From ZC4RG36 sp964652205 (GTDB taxonomy: Bacteria > Chloroflexota > Anaerolineae > Aggregatilineales > Phototrophicaceae), in contig CAZZAO010000007.1 of the NCBI GenBank assembly GCA_964652205.1, positions 1 to 64,000 on the forward strand: DNA of 64,000 nt, given 5' to 3'. Below, one piece after another: positions 59,600 through 64,000 of this stretch. Every line of letters begins with the position of its first letter. The stretch's first letter is position 1. The position numbers and the translations under genes were made by a program. The notes under the pieces are model-generated. The model was not told the DNA's origin and did no database searches. It was given only the letters and a program-made list of their open reading frames with translations.

Positions 59600-60358
59600 T
59601 TACGCCTGTTTCCAGCCCTGCCAATCGCGCGCCTTCCACGCCGAGTAGAGCGCGACTGAGCCGACCGTCGCCACGTTGAGGCTGGCGACGTTGCCGCGCA
59701 TCGGCAGGCAGAAGAGCAGGTCGCAGGTGTCGCGCACCAGTCGGCGGATGCCTTCGCCTTCGCTGCCGAGTACCAGCCCGATTGCCATGTTGAGGTCGGT
59801 TTTGTCAATGGGCGCGATATTCGGCCCCATGTCGAGGCCGACCATCCAGACGTCCTGCTGTTTGAGGTCTTTCATCGCCTGCACGAGGTTCGTCACCTGC
59901 GCGACCTGCAAATGCTCGACTGCGCCGGATGAGGCGTTGACGACGGCGGGCGTGACCGAGACGTTGCGCCGCTCCTGCATGACGACGCCATGCACGCCTA
60001 CCGCGTCGGCCACGCGCAGCAGCACGCCGACGTTCTGCGGGTCTTTGAGCAGGTCGAGCAGCAGCAGGAACGGCTTTTCGCCGCGCTGCTGCGCCAGACT
60101 GAGCATGTCCTCGACGTCGGCATAGGGATATGGCCCGACGCGCAGGGCGACGTTCTGGTGATTCGCGCCCCCGGCGATGTCGTCGATGATCCGGCGCGGG
60201 ACGCGGCGCACGGCGACGTTTTTCTCCACCGCCGTGTTGAGGATTTCCGCGACCAGCCCTTTTTCGTCGGTCGTCTCGGTGACGAGCAGTTGTTCAGCCG
60301 GGCGGCGGCCTGCGCGCAGGCTTTCCATGACGGCCCAGTGACCGTAAATAAATTCCAC
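59600..60358 (-). CDS. rlmB: 23S rRNA 2'-O-methyltransferase of TrmH/SpoU family
   Basis: The 252-residue protein has a small N-terminal substrate-binding domain (EFIYGHWAVMESLRAGRRP) and a SPOUT domain with LLDLLKDPQNVGVLLRVADAVGVHGVVM (motif 1), LVLGSEGEGIRRLV (motif 2) and LPMRGNVASLNVATVGSVALY (motif 3, the knot). It matches RlmB, which methylates G2251 of 23S rRNA. Other TrmH-type enzymes are close, so the exact target is less sure. It lies just after cysS on the same strand, a common pairing in bacteria. Confidence 0.9.
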   Translation of the reverse strand: MEFIYGHWAVMESLRAGRRPAEQLLVTETTDEKGLVAEILNTAVEKNVAVRRVPRRIIDDIAGGANHQNVALRVGPYPYADVEDMLSLAQQRGEKPFLLLLDLLKDPQNVGVLLRVADAVGVHGVVMQERRNVSVTPAVVNASSGAVEHLQVAQVTNLVQAMKDLKQQDVWMVGLDMGPNIAPIDKTDLNMAIGLVLGSEGEGIRRLVRDTCDLLFCLPMRGNVASLNVATVGSVALYSAWKARDWQGWKQA

Positions 60359-60424
60359 GTTGGGTACTCACTTACTTTGGATCAGGTCGATGCAGCCTGA
60401 GTAGTATCCCCCGCCTTATCTTTC

Positions 60425-60462
60425 TCCCCTCGCCCTGAGGGAGAGGGGCGGGGGTGAGGGTA
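60425..60462. repeat. REP-like hairpin repeat
   Basis: CTCCCCTCGCCCTGAGGGAG is followed by AGGGGCGGGGGTGAGGG. It lies in the cysS-rlmB gap and is the clearest copy of the dispersed family in this part of the window. Confidence 0.55.
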
Positions 60463-60466
60463 TTCG

Positions 60467-61915
60467 CTACTCCGTTTTCCAGACCGTCCCGTCGGCGCGG
60501 TCTTCGAGGACAACCCCCATGCCCGCCAGCTCGTTGCGGATGCGGTCGCTTTCGGCGTAGTTTTTGTTCTGGCGGGCGTCGGCCCGCAGGCTGATGAGCA
60601 GCTCGATCAGCGCGGCTTCGCGCTCGGCACTGCCGCCTGCTGCCGCGTCGTCCGCCGCCGGGATGATGCCGAGGATTGTGCCGCCGAGCGACGTATAGGT
60701 GTCTTCAATCGCCTTGAGCACCTTCAGGCCAACGGCAGTTTCGCCGTTGAGCAGGCCGTTGACCTCGCGCGTCAGGTCTTGCAGGACGGCGATGGCCTGC
60801 GGCGTGTTGAAGTCGTCGTCCATGGCGGCGCTGAAATCGGCTCTGGCCCTGTCGAGCGTGGTGAAGAAGGCGCTGCCCGCGTCGCCTTCCGCCGCGCCAT
60901 TCATGGTGAAGCGCGTCAGTCGGACGGCATTATGGAGCCGCTCCCAGCCGCGCGCCGCCGCCTGCATCGCCTCGTCGCTGTAATCGATAGGGTTGCTGTA
61001 ATGCACCGACAGCATGAAGGTGCGGATGACTTCAGGCCGGTTTTCCTTGAGCGCGTCGTGGATGGTGATGAAGTTACCGAGGCTCTTGGACATCTTGATG
61101 CTGTCGACGGTCAGGCTGCCGACCAGCATCCAGTAGTTGGCGAACGGCGCGTCGTTGGTGCTTTCACTCTGGGCGATTTCGCATTCGTTGTGCGGGAAAA
61201 TATTGTCGATGCCGCCGCCGTGAATGTCGAAGGTCGGGCCGAGATAGGCGCGCGACATGGCCGAGCATTCGATGTGCCAGCCGGGGAAGCCGACGCCCCA
61301 CGGGCTGTCCCAGCGCAGGATATGCTCTGGCTCGGCTTTCTTCCACAGGGCGAAGTCGAGCGGGCTGCGCTTCTCGTCGCGGACGACTTCGCGCGTGCCG
61401 GATTCCTGCGCTTCGACGCGGCGATTCGACAGTTTGCCGTAGTCGGGGTCTTTGGTCACGTCGAAGTAGACGCTGCCGCCAGCCTCGTAAGCGAAGCCCT
61501 TTTCCAGCAGTTCCTCGATCATCGTGATCTGTTCGGGGATATGGCCGCTGGCGCGCGGGGAGATGTCAGGCCGCTGCACGCCGAGCGCGTCCATCGCGTC
61601 GAAGTAGCTGCGCGCATACATCTCGACGATCTGCATCGGGCGGGCCTGTGACTGGCGCGCTTTTTTGAGAATCCGATCCTCGCCGCTGTCGAGCAGATGA
61701 CCGACGTCGGTCAGGTTCTGGACGTAGAGGACGTCGAGGCCGGTCGAGCGCAGATAGCGCACGACGACGTCGAAGGCGATGTAGGTTTTGGCGTGGCCGA
61801 CGTGCGGGTGATCGTAGACCGTCGGGCCGCAGACGTACAGGCCGACGTGGCCGGGATTAATCGGCTGAAATTCCTGCTTTTCACGTCCGAGGACGTTGAA
61901 GATCTGCAACGGCAT
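60467..61915 (-). CDS. cysS: cysteinyl-tRNA synthetase
   Basis: The product has 482 residues and is a class I synthetase. The HIGH motif is HVGHAKTY, with the zinc-binding Cys in LYVCGPTVYDHP near residue 28 and further ligands in GWHIECSAM and FPHNECE. The KMSKS motif is KMSKSLGNF. A helical DALR-type anticodon domain follows (from about 350). It charges tRNA-Cys. The length is normal. No T-box or other leader element is seen upstream. Confidence 0.96.
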   Translation of the reverse strand: MPLQIFNVLGREKQEFQPINPGHVGLYVCGPTVYDHPHVGHAKTYIAFDVVVRYLRSTGLDVLYVQNLTDVGHLLDSGEDRILKKARQSQARPMQIVEMYARSYFDAMDALGVQRPDISPRASGHIPEQITMIEELLEKGFAYEAGGSVYFDVTKDPDYGKLSNRRVEAQESGTREVVRDEKRSPLDFALWKKAEPEHILRWDSPWGVGFPGWHIECSAMSRAYLGPTFDIHGGGIDNIFPHNECEIAQSESTNDAPFANYWMLVGSLTVDSIKMSKSLGNFITIHDALKENRPEVIRTFMLSVHYSNPIDYSDEAMQAAARGWERLHNAVRLTRFTMNGAAEGDAGSAFFTTLDRARADFSAAMDDDFNTPQAIAVLQDLTREVNGLLNGETAVGLKVLKAIEDTYTSLGGTILGIIPAADDAAAGGSAEREAALIELLISLRADARQNKNYAESDRIRNELAGMGVVLEDRADGTVWKTE

Positions 61916-62079
61916 TCCGCCTCATTCCTCTTGTTCGCTGGATTGGAATTGAATAGGCTCCATTGTAGCCTATAACCAGTCGCGTTGAACACTCCGATGC
62001 TTACGGCGCGGTGTCAAGGCTGGCTGTATGATGGAACTGGCTGAAGCAGGATCGAAAGCTGAATGTTGAGGATTCCCGT

Positions 62080-62364
62080 ATGACCGAACCGACCTATATC
62101 GCGCTGAACGAGGAACAGTGCTGGACGCTGTTCTACGGCGACGGCACGCAGTCGGAACGATGGCCGCTCGCGGTCGGGCGTCTGTTCGAGCCGGGGCCGG
62201 GCATCCGCGAGGCGGTCGAGGAGTTGGAAGCGTGGGCCACCGAGAACGGCTATGAGGTCGTGACGCCGCTGTTCGGCGGGGATGAGAACGTGCCGCTCGA
62301 AAACCTGATTGAGCCGGAAATCTACGATGAGGTCTTCGGTGGCGAGGCTGACGATGCGCAATAA
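62080..62364 (+). CDS. small acidic protein of unknown function
   Basis: The product has 94 residues, rich in Glu, Gly and Trp, with no signal peptide or membrane helix (MTEPTYIALNEEQCWTLFYG at the start, GIREAVEELEAWATENGYEV in the middle). The ATG at 62080 opens after a 160-bp gap from cysS. Its 3' end overlaps the next gene by 11 nt. I do not recognise it. Confidence 0.7.
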   Translation: MTEPTYIALNEEQCWTLFYGDGTQSERWPLAVGRLFEPGPGIREAVEELEAWATENGYEVVTPLFGGDENVPLENLIEPEIYDEVFGGEADDAQ

Positions 62365-63535
62365 GGGCGAGGCGGTCAGGCTGTCGTCGCCGCGTGCGGG
62401 ACAGATCGCATTGATCGTGGTGATCGGCGTTGTGCTGGTTGGACTTATCGCCGCTTTCTGTCTGACGACGCTGGTTCCGGCGCGCGGTCTGCGCTTCGAC
62501 TTTTACCCGCGCTGGCTCGGCGGTCAGGCGTTGTGGCGTGGCGAATCGCCTTACACCGATGCCGTCACGCGCCAGATTCAGGCGGATATGTTTGGCGGCG
62601 CAGTCACGGGCGATCAGCAGCGCTATGCTTACCCGGCTTACACGGCGGTCGTGCTGGCGCCGTTTCTGCTGCTGCCCGCGCCGGTTGCCATCAGTGTATG
62701 GATGGCGCTTCAGCTTGCCGCCGTCCTCGCTGTACCGCTGCTCTGGCTGGCGCTGCTCGACTGGAAGCCGCCTCCGCTCGGCGTGGCTGGCCTGCTCATC
62801 GGCCTGCTGGTCGGGTTTCGCTATCCGGTTAACCTGCTGATCATCGCGCAGTTCACCGGGACAATGCTGCTGCTGATCTCGCTGGCGGCGGCGCTGCTGC
62901 TGCATAACCGCGACGGTCTTGCCGGTGTTGTGCTGGCGCTGGCAACCATTCCGCCGACGGTAGCCGCGCCAGTGGCATTGGTCATCCTCGGCGGCTATGC
63001 GCTGCGTGGCCGCTGGCGCGGGCTGCTGACGTTCGGCGTGACTCTGCTCGTGCTCAGTCTGATCGCGGCGGCAAAAATCGGTTGGTGGCTGCCAGACTTT
63101 ATCGATGGGCTGCGCCTGTATCCAGCTTATGCTCACCCAATCTGGCCGCCGTCACTGATCGCTTCCCCGATCCTGCGCGTGCTGCTGATCGCGGCGACGC
63201 TGCTCGCGCCCGGCTGGGCGACGTGGCGGCTCAGGATGGATTCATCCGTCCGGCAGATCGACTTCGTCGTGACGACGCTGATCGCCAGCCTGCTGCTGTT
63301 GCCGATTACCGGCAATTACTATCTGATCTTATTGATCCCGGCCATCATTGCCTGTCTGTGGCGGGCGTGTGGCCGATGGTGGATGCAGCTTATCGCCGCG
63401 CTGGCAATGGTCAGTCCGTGGCTATACTTTGCCGTTCGCGCTTCCGCGCCCGACGTGGATTTGCTGCTGCTGCCGTTCAGCGTCGGCGCGATCTGGCTGG
63501 CGCTGACGATCCCCGAATGGCTGCGGACACCGTGA
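62354..63535 (+). CDS. GT87-like polytopic membrane glycosyltransferase (DUF2029)
   Basis: The 393-residue protein has about nine to ten hydrophobic helices. After the first helix comes the external loop LRFDFYPRWLGGQALWRGESPYTDAVTR, typical of DUF2029/GT87 mannosyltransferase-like proteins with an acidic residue in FDFYP. The ATG at 62354 lies inside the end of the preceding gene; a frame start at 62309 is possible. It probably transfers a sugar from a lipid carrier on the outer face of the membrane. Its stop overlaps the next start. Confidence 0.82.
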   Translation: MRNKGEAVRLSSPRAGQIALIVVIGVVLVGLIAAFCLTTLVPARGLRFDFYPRWLGGQALWRGESPYTDAVTRQIQADMFGGAVTGDQQRYAYPAYTAVVLAPFLLLPAPVAISVWMALQLAAVLAVPLLWLALLDWKPPPLGVAGLLIGLLVGFRYPVNLLIIAQFTGTMLLLISLAAALLLHNRDGLAGVVLALATIPPTVAAPVALVILGGYALRGRWRGLLTFGVTLLVLSLIAAAKIGWWLPDFIDGLRLYPAYAHPIWPPSLIASPILRVLLIAATLLAPGWATWRLRMDSSVRQIDFVVTTLIASLLLLPITGNYYLILLIPAIIACLWRACGRWWMQLIAALAMVSPWLYFAVRASAPDVDLLLLPFSVGAIWLALTIPEWLRTP

Positions 63536-64000
63536 AGCTGTCTGCCTCGATAACGCGGGCGGAATGGCGCGCCGTCGCCCTGATTGCGCTGCTGGTCATC
63601 GTCCTGACGACCGCGCCTTACCTCGTCGCTGCAGCACATCAGACTGCGGACTGGCGCTTCGGCGGCTTCCTCTATGGCGTCGAGGACGGCAATTCGTACC
63701 TCGGCAAAATGCGGCTCGGCGCGCGCGGTATCCGGGACTTTTACCTGTTCTACACACCGGAGCCGACGCAGGGCGCGCCGGGATTGTTCCTGCCCTACAT
63801 CGCGCCGGGCTGGCTGGTCGGGCGCTTGATCGCGCCGACCGATCCAGCTTTGCCGTCTGCGCTGATGCTGGTGTATCACGCGCTGCGAATTGTCTGCGAC
63901 GCGCTGCTGGTTTTCGTCCTCTACCGCTTCATCGCCGCCTTTATTCGGTCGCCGTCGCTGCGGCTGACGGCGCTGCTTCTGGCGCTGCTCGGCGGCGGAC
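63532..64000 (+). CDS. polytopic membrane protein, partial
   Basis: The frame opens with a GTG at 63532 overlapping the previous stop (GTGA) and runs past the window edge, at least 156 codons. The N-terminus has a membrane helix (VALIALLVIVLTTAPYLVAA), an external loop with GVEDGNSYLGKMRLGARG, and further hydrophobic segments (ALLVFVLYRFIAAF). The pattern fits polytopic glycosyltransferase-like proteins of the same kind as its neighbour. The rest lies outside the window. Confidence 0.75.
   Translation, partial: MKLSASITRAEWRAVALIALLVIVLTTAPYLVAAAHQTADWRFGGFLYGVEDGNSYLGKMRLGARGIRDFYLFYTPEPTQGAPGLFLPYIAPGWLVGRLIAPTDPALPSALMLVYHALRIVCDALLVFVLYRFIAAFIRSPSLRLTALLLALLGGG

Overview
The window looks like a chromosome segment of a Chloroflexota bacterium, probably of the Anaerolineae type. 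This is inferred from protein style: secreted SH3b and TolB/PD40 beta-propeller proteins, P/T-rich one-pass surface proteins, a GH57 glycogen branching enzyme beside glgA and glgC, and a T4SS without outer-membrane core genes. No rRNA or marker tree was available to confirm it.

The left part (1 to about 23.57 kb) is an integrative conjugative element whose left end lies outside the window. It has two minus-strand transfer operons. One (7.07 kb down to below 1) encodes a VirB2-like pilin, a VirB3/PrgI-like protein, the VirB4 ATPase, a topoisomerase IA homologue that has lost its catalytic residues, a ribbon-helix-helix protein and two related acidic proteins. The other (15.47 to 9.57 kb) encodes a surface protein with a carbohydrate-binding-like domain, a lipoprotein, a VirB6-like channel protein and a one-pass membrane protein. 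Each operon is preceded by the same array of GGAA-N2-TTCC sites spaced 22 and 21 bp apart. Two LuxR-type regulators sit just upstream of the second operon. Between the operons lie an A+T-rich NERD-TIR protein (a defence candidate) and a zinc-ribbon membrane protein. No relaxase or coupling protein is in view.

From 17.2 to 20.2 kb the element carries two paralogous XRE-type regulators facing an operon of an ImmA/IrrE metallopeptidase, a seven-helix MAB_1171c-like membrane protein and a PAP2-like membrane protein. This is the best candidate for a poorly described system here. From 20.4 to 23.6 kb are two small proteins and a tandem pair of serine recombinases (one naturally short, one long but frameshifted), ending against a tRNA-Asn gene that is probably the integration target.

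The core chromosome follows. From 24.1 to 30.5 kb are an SH3b/propeller secreted protein, a hydrolase, a PRC-barrel protein, a double rhodanese and a two-component pair, then tRNA-Lys with a consensus promoter and terminator. From 30.7 to 44.9 kb is a peptide-use cluster: SnoaL, alpha/beta hydrolase, DinB, D-amino-acid oxidase, glyoxalase-like protein, M19 dipeptidase, two M14-like peptidases, and an oligopeptide ABC transporter without ATPases in view. From 45 to 52.5 kb are an RHH-glyoxalase fusion, a glycosyltransferase, a TIM-barrel isomerase, NhaA, two propeller proteins and phosphoglycerate mutase. From 52.7 to 57.7 kb is a glycogen cluster (GH57, glgA, glgC, a lone CBM48 protein). The right end holds an A+T-rich propeller gene, a beta-helix gene fragment, rlmB, cysS, a small protein and two polytopic membrane proteins, the last one cut by the window edge. 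Short hairpin repeats of a CCCTCTCCC/GGGAGAGGG type recur in core intergenic gaps and were not seen in the element.
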